This document shows, piece by piece, positions 43,112 through 50,875 of a DNA stretch of 64,000 nt. Below the pieces are notes generated by a model. That model did no database searches, was not told the DNA's origin, and saw only the letters and a list, made by a program, of their open reading frames with translations. The DNA lies in the NCBI RefSeq assembly GCF_000737195.2, contig NZ_JALM01000022.1:1-64000 (forward strand), written 5' to 3'. The translations under genes and the position numbers were made by a program. Numbering within the stretch: the first letter of the stretch is position 1; every line of letters starts with the position of its first letter. The stretch is from Sciscionella sediminilitoris (GTDB lineage Bacteria > Actinomycetota > Actinomycetes > Mycobacteriales > Pseudonocardiaceae).

Positions 43112-44493
43112 CGGTATTCCCGGATGCGTTGCCACAGCCCGCCCGCCGCACCGGCCGCGGCGACCACGCAGAGCACGATCACCCCGATGTCGAGCAGCAG
43201 CAGCGAGTTGTGCGCGGAGTTGGTGCTGCTGACGAACTCCTGGCGGGCCTTCTTGATCGCCGAGTCGAGCGCGGCGTCCACCTTGCCGAACTGGGTGGCC
43301 GCGCTGTCCGCGGCGGTGCCGACCGCCTGCTGGATGGCCTGCTTACCCTGACCGGAGGAATCCTTGTCCCGCAACGACTTGTGTGCCTTCAGCCAGCTGT
43401 TCAGGGATTCCCCCGCGGTGCGCACATCCCGTTCGATGGGGGTACCCGCCGCCTTGCGTTCCGCCGCGCCGATCAGCCCGCCGTTGCCGCCCTCGGTCTG
43501 CAGCTTGGCGATCAGGTCGTTGAACTCCTTCTCGTACTTGTCCGCGTCCTTCGCGACCAGGGCCAGGTTCTCGCTGCCGCGGGCCTGCACGGCGAGCAGC
43601 CGCACCCGGGACAGGTCCAGCATCTGCCCGGACCCCTGCTCCTTGCCCGTGGCCACGTGCAGCCCGGAAATGGTCAGCGCGGCCGCCGACCACAGCAGCA
43701 TCGCGAGCACCGCGACGGTGGAGACGACCAGACCCACGTTGAAGGTCCGGTTGGTCCGGCTGCGCAGGTGCCGCTGCACCAGGATCAGCGCGATCAGCAG
43801 CAGCACGGTGAGCGCCGCGACCACCCAGGGCACCGCGCCCGCGTCGTCCTCCTCGCCGCTGAGCTGGGTCATCTGCTGGCCGTAGAGGATCTGCGCCGGT
43901 TCGATCATCGACTCGTGCAGCAGATTGCTGGCCTGCACCAGATAGGAGGCGCCGACCGGGAGACCCTGGCGGTTGTTCGCATAGGCCGTGGCGAGCTGGC
44001 CCGCGTACCGCGGCAGCAGGCTGGCCAGCTTGCGCGCGGGATCGTCCATGCCCGGGGTCTTGGTGGCGTCCCCGGCAGCGATCGCGAGCGCCCCACCGGC
44101 GACCTCGAGCGCGTGCTCGTAGTCGTCGTGCATCTTCCCGGCGTCCGCGTCACCGGAGAGGAAGGCCGCCGCCGCGCTCGCCTCGGACTCGGTCAGCGAG
44201 TGGTAGATCACCTGGCTCGCCTCGCTCATCGGCTCCCGGTGCTTGACCAGGTCCTCCAGCGAGGACTGTTTGCCGAACACCATCAGGCTGCCGACCACGC
44301 CGACCACCAGCGAACCCACGACGAGCCCGATCAGCATCGTGCCGAGCTTGCCGGGACTGGTCGCCGCCCAGGCCCGCACCGCGCGCACGAGCTCGGCGGG
44401 GAGGCTGATCAGCTTCGCGCGCTCCCCGGCGGTCGGTTCCTCCTCCGGCTGCGCCTCCGCCGAGGATCCGGGCTGGGACATCCCTGTCACCAT
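43108..44493 (-). CDS. glnX: Membrane sensor GlnX
   Basis: 461 residues from ATG 44493 (ATG 44481 possible). A cytosolic N-terminal tail, membrane helix 1 (TMLIGLVVGSLVVGVVGSL), an exported helical domain with repeated charged helices, helix 2 (WVVAALTVLLLIALILV), helix 3 (VGLVVSTVAVLAMLLW), a second exported domain and C-terminal helix (LLLLDIGVIVLCVVAAAGAA). It lacks a known output domain. Conserved with pknG and glnH in mycobacteria (Rv0410c-Rv0412c), where it relays amino-acid availability. Confidence 0.88.
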   Translation of the reverse strand: MVTGMSQPGSSAEAQPEEEPTAGERAKLISLPAELVRAVRAWAATSPGKLGTMLIGLVVGSLVVGVVGSLMVFGKQSSLEDLVKHREPMSEASQVIYHSLTESEASAAAAFLSGDADAGKMHDDYEHALEVAGGALAIAAGDATKTPGMDDPARKLASLLPRYAGQLATAYANNRQGLPVGASYLVQASNLLHESMIEPAQILYGQQMTQLSGEEDDAGAVPWVVAALTVLLLIALILVQRHLRSRTNRTFNVGLVVSTVAVLAMLLWSAAALTISGLHVATGKEQGSGQMLDLSRVRLLAVQARGSENLALVAKDADKYEKEFNDLIAKLQTEGGNGGLIGAAERKAAGTPIERDVRTAGESLNSWLKAHKSLRDKDSSGQGKQAIQQAVGTAADSAATQFGKVDAALDSAIKKARQEFVSSTNSAHNSLLLLDIGVIVLCVVAAAGAAGGLWQRIREYR

Positions 44494-44726
44494 TGCCTGC
44501 TCGCTGTGCTGGCCACGCTTCAACCCCACCCCTACGCGTATGGTCCCGTTCTTCGACAAACCTGGCTCTGGACAAACTAGTCGATGCTTCGACTCGCGTG
44601 GTGCGGACGTGCGCCTTCGCGACATCGAGGTATCGGATTGAGCACGCACTGTATCCAAATCGAGGCAACCTCACCACGGGGCCAGGCGTCCTTTGGGGTG
44701 AGTAAGACAAACAGGAGGAGGTCACC

Positions 44727-45359
44727 ATGCGGTACCGCGTACTGCTCGCTGGTGGCGCCGCGGCCGCCCTGCTCGGGCTCGTCGGCTGCGGCCAGCTCGA
44801 GAACAACACCGCGTCGTCCCCGTCATCGTCGTCCCAGGCGCCGTCGTCCGCGCCGGCACCACCGAGCATGTCCGCCGAGTCGCCCACGCCCAGTACCTCG
44901 CCGAGCAGCTCCGGAGATTCCGCGCAGAACCCCGGCTCCCCGAGCACCTGCAAGGCCCCCGACCTGAAGCTCGCGCTCGGCACCGGGGACGCCGCGGCCG
45001 GTACCGCCTACCGCCCGCTGACCTTCACCAACAAGAGCAGCAAGCCGTGCACCATCCAGGGCTATCCGGGCATCTCCTACGTCGGCGGGGACAACGGGGC
45101 CCAGATCGGCCAGGACGCCAAACGGGTCGGCGGTAAGGGCGGGCCGGTCACCCTGCAGCCAGGTGCCTCGGCCTCGGCCAACATCGGCTTCGTCCAGGTG
45201 CGCAACTTCGACGCGAGCTCATGCAAGCCCACGCCGGTGCGCGGGCTGCGCGTCTACCCGCCGCACGACACCGCGGCCATGTTCGTGCCCACCGAGGGCA
45301 CCGGCTGCGCGGGTGACACCCCTGATCCGCAGCTCACCGTCGCCACGGTGCAGCGCTAG
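44727..45359 (+). CDS. DUF4232 lipoprotein
   Basis: 210 residues from ATG 44727 with AGGAGG at 44713-44718. The signal ends LLGLVGCGQ, a lipobox with Cys as the acylation site. A Ser/Pro-rich linker (residues 30-75) is followed by a DUF4232 domain with TFTNKSSKPCTIQGYPGISYV and further Cys pairs. Members are exported cell-wall lipoproteins of unknown role. Transcribed divergently from glnX across a 233-bp gap that holds both promoters but no clear gene. Confidence 0.88.
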   Translation: MRYRVLLAGGAAAALLGLVGCGQLENNTASSPSSSSQAPSSAPAPPSMSAESPTPSTSPSSSGDSAQNPGSPSTCKAPDLKLALGTGDAAAGTAYRPLTFTNKSSKPCTIQGYPGISYVGGDNGAQIGQDAKRVGGKGGPVTLQPGASASANIGFVQVRNFDASSCKPTPVRGLRVYPPHDTAAMFVPTEGTGCAGDTPDPQLTVATVQR

Positions 45360-45369
45360 AAACCCCGGT

Positions 45370-45409
45370 GGGGTGACCACGTTCCTGCCCTCGCTTTCGT
45401 GGTCACCCC
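45370..45409. terminator. Bidirectional hairpin between lipoprotein gene and AbiE locus
   Basis: GGGGTGACCACG (45370-45381) pairs perfectly with CGTGGTCACCCC (45398-45409), loop 16 nt. It lies between two convergent genes. Confidence 0.65.
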
Positions 45410-45422
45410 GCCGGTCCCTCCT

Positions 45423-46234
45423 TCAGGACAACCGTCGGTCTGCTGCTGCCCAGAGCTGCCGCTCGGCACGCCAGGTCCAGTTCTCCGGCTTCGGCAGATC
45501 GCCGCGCAGCAGCGGGTCGGCGAACGCGATCACCTGCTCCAGAACCCGGTCGAACCGTTCCGGAAGGTGCTGGGCTTCCTGAGCGATTCGCCATCGCTGC
45601 CATCTGGCCTGGGCCCGCGACGCGTAACCGTCGAGCAGCTCGGCCAGCGGGAACAGCCGTGCACCACGGTGCTCGGCTACCGCACCGACGGCAAGCCGCA
45701 GCTCGCTCTCCGCGATGTCGTGGCGGCGAGTCAGTTGATACATATCGGCATAGTCGCGCCACCGCGTGTTCGTGGTGGACCGTTGCACCGCCGTGACCAG
45801 TTTCTCGGCGAGCACCATCGAGAGCGGATATCCGATCACACTGATAGGCGCACCACCCAGCAGCCGGGGAACCGCGATCTCCCGTGCGGGTGGCCGCACT
45901 GGATCACCCACGTTGAGATCGATGTGAAAGACCAGACGGGCCCGATCGAGTCTGCCCCGCACGGTGACCCGCACGCCGGTGTAATCCTCTTCGTCCCGGA
46001 TCTGCCTCGCCACACAGGTCCCGGGTCGGCCTGCGCGCGTCGAAGGCAGCGAGCAGCATGCCGCCCTCGAGCACCAACTGTCCACGATGACGCGAACCCG
46101 CCAACCGAGCCAGGAATCCTTCGAGGGCGTACAGATAGAGCAATTCATCGGTGGTACGGCCGGTGGCGCGCTTGCCGCTGCAGTTCCAGGTACGCGCGCC
46201 CGGAACGGGAGGCATAGCCCGGTTTCGGGCTCAT
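45423..46234 (-). pseudogene. Degenerate AbiEii-type nucleotidyltransferase toxin
   Basis: Three consecutive frames give one family protein. Frame 1 starts at ATG 46234 (overlapping the antitoxin stop as ATGA) with MSPKPGYASRSGRAYLELQ and hits a stop soon after. Frame 2 resumes with GRTTDELLYLYALEGFLARL and LVLEGGMLLAAFDARRPTRDL. Frame 3 follows with RDEEDYTGVRVTV to the stop at 45423. The break near 46176 fits loss of GC from a GCGCGC run. A second break near 46017 removes about 30 codons including the second Asp of the catalytic RxTxDxD. No active toxin can be made. Sequencing error could explain the first break, not the deletion. Confidence 0.85.
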
Positions 46235-46812
46235 CGCATGATCTCGATCGTGCGCTCCAGTGCGGGAACGGTTCTCGGCCACCACGTGCTCGCCAACCGC
46301 AGCAACGTCGAGGGCTGTGTACCACGATCACGTAACCAGCGCCGGAGGGCTTCGAACGCGAGGTCTTCCCCCTCGGTATGCCGCAGCCGGAACATGTCGA
46401 TCAGCGAGCGCTCGGCGTTGTAGAGACCGATCTCGGTATCGGCGATGGCGATCGTCTCCCGCCCGACCTGGAACCGTTCCGTATCGAACCGGTGCCAGTG
46501 CACCCGGGCCTGCACCGCCGGCGGACGGCGGCTCCGGGGAAGGGCGATGTCGATCTTGGGTGGAATGAAGTCGAGCAGACCATGCCACGCGAGAGCGGTC
46601 GCCAGGCACAGGGCACTTCCCGGCGCCCGGTGAGCGAGTTCGGTCAGATCGGGATCGTCGGCGGTGTCCTCGATCCGGCGAAACACCGCACGTCCGATCT
46701 GCTCCACCACTCCCTGGTCGCGGAGCCGGTAGACCTGATTCTTCGCCAGGCCAGCAGCACGGGCCTGCACATACGTGAAGCTCACGGGCAATGTTCTCGG
46801 CAACTCGGACAT
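46231..46812 (-). CDS. AbiEi-type antitoxin/transcriptional repressor
   Basis: 193 residues, ATG 46812 preceded by AGGAGGAGAC. An N-terminal winged-helix (ARAAGLAKNQVYRLRDQGVVEQIGRAVF) and C-terminal antitoxin domain with SALCLATALAWHGLLDF and RSLIDMFRLRHTEGEDLAFEAL. It is the type IV antitoxin of the AbiE system, which also represses its own promoter. It seems intact while the toxin is not. An inverted repeat lies upstream. Confidence 0.9.
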   Translation of the reverse strand: MSELPRTLPVSFTYVQARAAGLAKNQVYRLRDQGVVEQIGRAVFRRIEDTADDPDLTELAHRAPGSALCLATALAWHGLLDFIPPKIDIALPRSRRPPAVQARVHWHRFDTERFQVGRETIAIADTEIGLYNAERSLIDMFRLRHTEGEDLAFEALRRWLRDRGTQPSTLLRLASTWWPRTVPALERTIEIMR

Positions 46813-46821
46813 GTCTCCTCC

Positions 46822-46870
46822 TGGGGAGAAGTGTAGCCAGTGACCGCCCTAGTGGCCACATTTCTCCCCA
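46822..46870 (-). promoter_or_regulatory. Inverted-repeat operator of the AbiE locus
   Basis: TGGGGAGAAGTGTAGCCAGT (46822-46841) is the inverse of AGTGGCCACATTTCTCCCCA (46851-46870) at 17 of 20 positions, spacer 9 bp. It overlaps the ribosome-binding site of the antitoxin and its promoter. AbiEi proteins are known to bind paired repeats here. Confidence 0.75.
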
Positions 46871-46876
46871 GCTCCT

Positions 46877-47353
46877 TCAGGACAGCCTGATCCGGAACAC
46901 CGGCAGCATCCGGCCCGGGATCGAACCCGATGGGGCGCTGCCCGCGGGTTCGGCGCCCATCGCCCGGTAGAAGCCCTCGGCGTTCGGATCGGCGGTCACC
47001 ACCAGGCTCTGGAAACCGTGCTCCCGTGCCGCACGGACGGCGTGTTCCCACAGCATCCGGCCGAGCCCGGCACCGATCCGCGCCGGTTCCAGCCACAGGT
47101 TGCCGAGTTCCCCTTCGGGCGGGGTGCCCTCGATGTTGTAGAAGCCGAGGATCTCGCCGCCCGTCTCGGCGACGGTCATCCGCCGCGGTCCGAGTTCCTC
47201 GGGGGCGAAGCTGAACTCGACGGCGAACGCGTCGAGTTGTTCCTGGCTGTATCCCCAGTGCGCTTTCGACCGCAGCGCGAGCGCACCGAGCTGTTCCGCT
47301 TCGTCCGCGCGGGCCCCGCGGAAGTTCACCCCGTCCGTACCAAACACCGTCAT
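46877..47353 (-). CDS. GNAT-family N-acetyltransferase
   Basis: 158 residues from ATG 47353. Motif A reads NLWLEPARIGAGLGRMLWEHA (RIGAGLG for acetyl-CoA), followed by LVVTADPNAEGFYRAMGAE. The N-terminus FRGARADEAEQLGALALRSKAHWGY is typical of small-molecule acetyltransferases. Its stop is 7 bp from the AbiE operator repeat, so the operator is in the intergenic region between the two minus-strand genes. Confidence 0.88.
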   Translation of the reverse strand: MTVFGTDGVNFRGARADEAEQLGALALRSKAHWGYSQEQLDAFAVEFSFAPEELGPRRMTVAETGGEILGFYNIEGTPPEGELGNLWLEPARIGAGLGRMLWEHAVRAAREHGFQSLVVTADPNAEGFYRAMGAEPAGSAPSGSIPGRMLPVFRIRLS

Positions 47354-47398
47354 CCGGGAACCGTGTCAGCTCCGCGGACCAGCCCGCCACCGGATTAT

Positions 47399-48352
47399 CT
47401 AGCCGGACTGTTTGCCCGGCGAGGAGATCACCGGCGGCACGAACCGGCAGTCCGGAGTGCGCGCGTGCGCGGGATCGAGCGCGTTGAGCACGAGCTGCTG
47501 CGCGATCGGGTCGTAGGTGATCCCGATGTGATCGGTGAAGTCCTTCGCGCACACGTCCTGGAGCCATACGTTGTGCACGTTGGGGGCGGGAGCGAGGAAC
47601 GCGCTCCGCGGCGGGGTGACCACATCGTCGTACTTGGTCTGGAGCACCGTGTAGTCGACACCGGGAACGGTCTCCCCGCCCTTGTTCAGATCCGCGAGGA
47701 ACCGCGAATGCGTCTCCTGATCGTTGATCGCCGGCGATGGCAGCCCGATCAGATCCCTGGCCAGCGGGAACTTCTGGACCAGGCTGAGCAGGCCATAGAA
47801 GGTGGTCCCGTGGTTCGACGGAGAGAGCCCGATGAGCTTGCCGATCTTGTCCGCCCCGCCGAGGTTCTTGATCCAGTACCGCGGACTCATCCCGCCCTGG
47901 GAGTGCCCGACGATGTCGAGTTTCTTCGCACCCGTCGCGCGCAGCACCTTGTCCCCGAATTCGGCGAGCTGGCCCGCATTCCCCGCGACCGGGCCCACGG
48001 TCTGGATGAACGCGCCCGGCGAGCCGCCGATGTTCGTGCTGAACACGCAGTACCCAGCATCCTTGAGCCGCTGGGAGAGACCGGCCCAGTCGTCGTAGGA
48101 GTTCGCGATGGTGCCGTTCGACAGCAGCACCGGGTTCGGATGCGCCTGGCTCGGCTTGCAGTTCCAGTCATTGGTGCCCGGCGGCATGATCCGCGGATTG
48201 GGCAGCGCATAGGCACCGGCCGCGAGGATGTTCGGCTGTGGTGGACCGGTCGGTTCACGTTCCGCCGCGTTCGCCACCGCCCCGGTGCCGAGTGCCAGTC
48301 CGAGCGCCGCGGCGACCACCCCGGCGCGCACCACCCATCCACGCATACGCAT
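47399..48352 (-). CDS. Secreted lipase/esterase (class 2 triacylglycerol lipase type)
   Basis: 317 residues. Sec signal (VVRAGVVAAALGLALGTGAVANAA). An alpha/beta hydrolase with nucleophile GHSQGGMSPRYW and oxyanion region VLLSNGTIANSYDDW. The His is expected in TDHIGITYDP, which fits the family. Two Cys in CKPSQ and FSTNI-proximal regions may form disulfides. The GTG-free start ATG 48352 (or ATG 48346) directly follows an RBS-containing hairpin (48353-48398). Confidence 0.88.
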   Translation of the reverse strand: MRMRGWVVRAGVVAAALGLALGTGAVANAAEREPTGPPQPNILAAGAYALPNPRIMPPGTNDWNCKPSQAHPNPVLLSNGTIANSYDDWAGLSQRLKDAGYCVFSTNIGGSPGAFIQTVGPVAGNAGQLAEFGDKVLRATGAKKLDIVGHSQGGMSPRYWIKNLGGADKIGKLIGLSPSNHGTTFYGLLSLVQKFPLARDLIGLPSPAINDQETHSRFLADLNKGGETVPGVDYTVLQTKYDDVVTPPRSAFLAPAPNVHNVWLQDVCAKDFTDHIGITYDPIAQQLVLNALDPAHARTPDCRFVPPVISSPGKQSG

Positions 48353-48398
48353 GAGCCGACCTCCTCGTCAGGTGGTTAACCAACGAGTAGGTCGGCTC
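48353..48398 (-). promoter_or_regulatory. Hairpin sequestering the lipase ribosome-binding site
   Basis: On the minus strand GAGCCGACCTACTCGT (48398-48383) pairs with ACGAGGAGGTCGGCTC (48368-48353) at 15 of 16 positions, loop 14 nt. The 3' arm contains the ribosome-binding site GAGGAGG and ends directly at ATG 48352. Such a stem would block translation unless opened. It also lies 19 bp after the stop of the upstream gene, so it could act as a terminator. Confidence 0.75.
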
Positions 48399-48416
48399 TG
48401 TGGTTACGCGGAGCTG

Positions 48417-49079
48417 CTAGGCGGCCACGATCCGGCGGAAGGAACCGGCTGCGCTGAGCTCGTAACGGCCCTTGGCGAACATCTGCGGTTCGCCGTCGAG
48501 GCTGCCCATGGTCGAGGTGCGCGCCTCGAGCGCGATCGGCTCGGTGCGCTGCTCCCCTTCGAACACCAGGCCCTCGGCCGAGGGGGTCGCGGTGACGTGG
48601 CTGAGCGTTTCCTCCTGGCCGTCCAGGCGCAGCTCGCCGTCCAGGTACAGCCGCCGGGTGACGGTGTCGGTGCTGTCCTCGCGGCGCACCCGCAGCGCGG
48701 AGCACTGCTCCTCGGCGAGCTCACCGCCGCCCATGAGCACGGTCGGGGCGATCACCCGCGCGCCCCAGTGCGCCGCGCAGCGCTCGGCACCGGCGAGCAG
48801 CGAGTCCCTGGTGACCACGACAAGGCCGACGTTCTCCGCGGCCGGGATCTGACCGAACGGCGGAAGCGGCGCGATGTCGACGAGGCCACCGGCTTCGGCG
48901 CGGGCGAGCTCGGTCAGCGCGGCACGCACCGCGCGGCTGCCCTTGTCGAAGCCGCGCACGATCGCGATCCGGGAGCTGGGATCGAACGGCGCGATGGCGC
49001 TCGACCGCGCACCGGTGAACAACCCGGCGACGGCGCCGACGAAGTCCTCGACGAACCGGTCGGCGGAAGCGCTTGCCAT
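48417..49079 (-). CDS. Hypothetical protein of unknown family
   Basis: 220 residues from ATG 49079; an upstream TTG with GGAG-like context could add about 9 residues (TISESPV). No signal peptide or membrane helix. Motifs such as SSRIAIVRGFDKGSRAVRAAL and GLVVVTRDSLLAGAERC suggest an alpha/beta fold, then a beta-rich C-terminal half (TVTRRLYLDGELRLDGQEE). I do not recognise it. It is transcribed toward the lipase and away from prfC. Confidence 0.7.
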   Translation of the reverse strand: MASASADRFVEDFVGAVAGLFTGARSSAIAPFDPSSRIAIVRGFDKGSRAVRAALTELARAEAGGLVDIAPLPPFGQIPAAENVGLVVVTRDSLLAGAERCAAHWGARVIAPTVLMGGGELAEEQCSALRVRREDSTDTVTRRLYLDGELRLDGQEETLSHVTATPSAEGLVFEGEQRTEPIALEARTSTMGSLDGEPQMFAKGRYELSAAGSFRRIVAA

Positions 49080-49261
49080 GACCGGGGATTCGCTGATCGT
49101 CAACTCCAGCTCCTGTCCTCGTACTCGTTTCCTCGACCCGACCCTAGCCAACGGGCTAGTCGCCACGCCGTACGGTCCGTCCTGGTGTGACGCGGATCAA
49201 GTCGGACGAGCCGGTAGATTCGTCACGGGGGTTCGGTCTTTTCGCGAAGGGATGTGTCGGT

Positions 49262-50875
49262 TTGTCGGCGAGTCAGGACGTTGCCGTATCCAAGGTCGAG
49301 GTACGCGACGAGGCGCACCGGCGCAGGACGTTCGCCGTGATCAGCCATCCGGACGCGGGTAAGTCCACACTCACCGAGGCACTGGCGCTGCACGCGCGGA
49401 TGATCTCCGAGGCGGGCGCGGTGCACGGCAAGGGCAACCGGGGCGGGGTGGTCTCGGACTGGCTGGAGATGGAGCGCACCAGGGGGATCTCGATCACCTC
49501 GGCGGTGCTGCAGTTCTCCTACGCCGAGAAGGTGATCAACCTGCTGGACACCCCCGGCCACGCGGACTTCTCCGAGGACACCTACCGGGTACTGGCCGCG
49601 GTGGACTCGGCGGTGATGCTGCTGGACTCGGCCAAGGGCCTGGAACCGCAGACGCTGAAGCTCTTCGACGTGTGCCGCTACCGGGGTATTCCGGTGATCA
49701 CCTTCATCAACAAGTGGGACCAGCCGGGCCAGGAGGCTCTGGCACTCTGCGATGAGCTCAGCGAACGGATCGATCTGCAGCCGATGCCGCTGACCTGGCC
49801 GGTCGGGGTCGCCGGCCAGTTCAAGGGGGTGCGCGATCTGCGCACCGACGAGATGGTGCGGTTCCAGCGCGCCCGCGCGGCCAGTGAGGCGGCGAGCGAG
49901 GAACGGCTGGACGCGGACACCGCCCTCGCCGAGGAGGGCGAGGAGTGGACCCGCGCGGTCGAAGAGGCCGAGCTGCTGCTCGAATCGGGCGGGCAGTTCG
50001 AGATCGAGCGCTTCCTGGACGGTTCGGCGACCCCGGTGCTCTTCGGTGCCGCGCTCGCCAACTTCGGCGTCCGCCACCTGCTGGACCTGCTCGTGGAACT
50101 CGCCCCGGAACCGGTGGAGCGGGTGGACGAGAAGGAGAAGGCCCGCGAGCTCGACGCGCCGTTCTCCGCGTTCGTGTTCAAGGTGCAGACCGGGATGGAC
50201 CGCGCGCACCGCGACCAGATGGCCTTCGCCCGGGTGTGTTCGGGACGCTTCGAGCGCGGCATGGTGGTCACGAATGCCACCACCGGACGCCCGTTCGCCA
50301 CCAAGTACGCGCAGCAGATGTTCGGCCAGCGCAGGGAAACCGTGGACATCGCCTACCCGGGAGACGTGATCGGGCTGGTGAACGCGAGCGCGCTGCGCGT
50401 CGGGGACACGCTCTACTCGGGAAAACCCACCGTGCGGTTCCCCGGACTGCCGAGCTTCGCGCCCGGTTTCTTCGCGGTGGCCAGGGTGCGCGATCTGGGC
50501 CGTGCCAAGCAGTTCCGCTCCGGGGTCGAGCAGCTCGCCTCCGAGGGCGTGGTGCAGGTGCTCCGTTCGGACAAGCGCGGGGACGCCGCCCCGGTGTTCG
50601 CCGCGGTCGGGCCCATGCAGTTCGAGGTGGCCTCCGCGCGGATGGCGGCCGAGTTCAACGTGGAGATCGAACTGTCCCGGCTCTCCTACAGCGCGGTGTG
50701 CCGCCTGACCGACCCGAAACAGCGCGCACTGATCGATTCCAGTGGCCGCGGCGAGGTGCTCACCCGTACCGACGGCACCGAGCTCGCCCTGTTCAACGAC
50801 GACATCGCGATCAACGTGTTGCGCCGCCAGCATCCGGAACTCGCGGTGGAACCGTTGGTCGGCGCGGGTTCTTAG
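49262..50875 (+). CDS. prfC: Peptide chain release factor 3
   Basis: About 537 residues (E. coli RF3 has 529). GTPase motifs: G1 SHPDAGKST, G3 LDTPGHADF and G4 NKWDQPG, then domains II and III to the C-terminus. RF3 removes RF1/RF2 after peptide release. The start is uncertain: TTG 49262 has GAAGGGA about nine bases upstream; GTG 49187 would give 25 more residues. The 3' end overlaps the convergent CocE gene by 65 bp. Confidence 0.93.
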   Translation: MSASQDVAVSKVEVRDEAHRRRTFAVISHPDAGKSTLTEALALHARMISEAGAVHGKGNRGGVVSDWLEMERTRGISITSAVLQFSYAEKVINLLDTPGHADFSEDTYRVLAAVDSAVMLLDSAKGLEPQTLKLFDVCRYRGIPVITFINKWDQPGQEALALCDELSERIDLQPMPLTWPVGVAGQFKGVRDLRTDEMVRFQRARAASEAASEERLDADTALAEEGEEWTRAVEEAELLLESGGQFEIERFLDGSATPVLFGAALANFGVRHLLDLLVELAPEPVERVDEKEKARELDAPFSAFVFKVQTGMDRAHRDQMAFARVCSGRFERGMVVTNATTGRPFATKYAQQMFGQRRETVDIAYPGDVIGLVNASALRVGDTLYSGKPTVRFPGLPSFAPGFFAVARVRDLGRAKQFRSGVEQLASEGVVQVLRSDKRGDAAPVFAAVGPMQFEVASARMAAEFNVEIELSRLSYSAVCRLTDPKQRALIDSSGRGEVLTRTDGTELALFNDDIAINVLRRQHPELAVEPLVGAGS

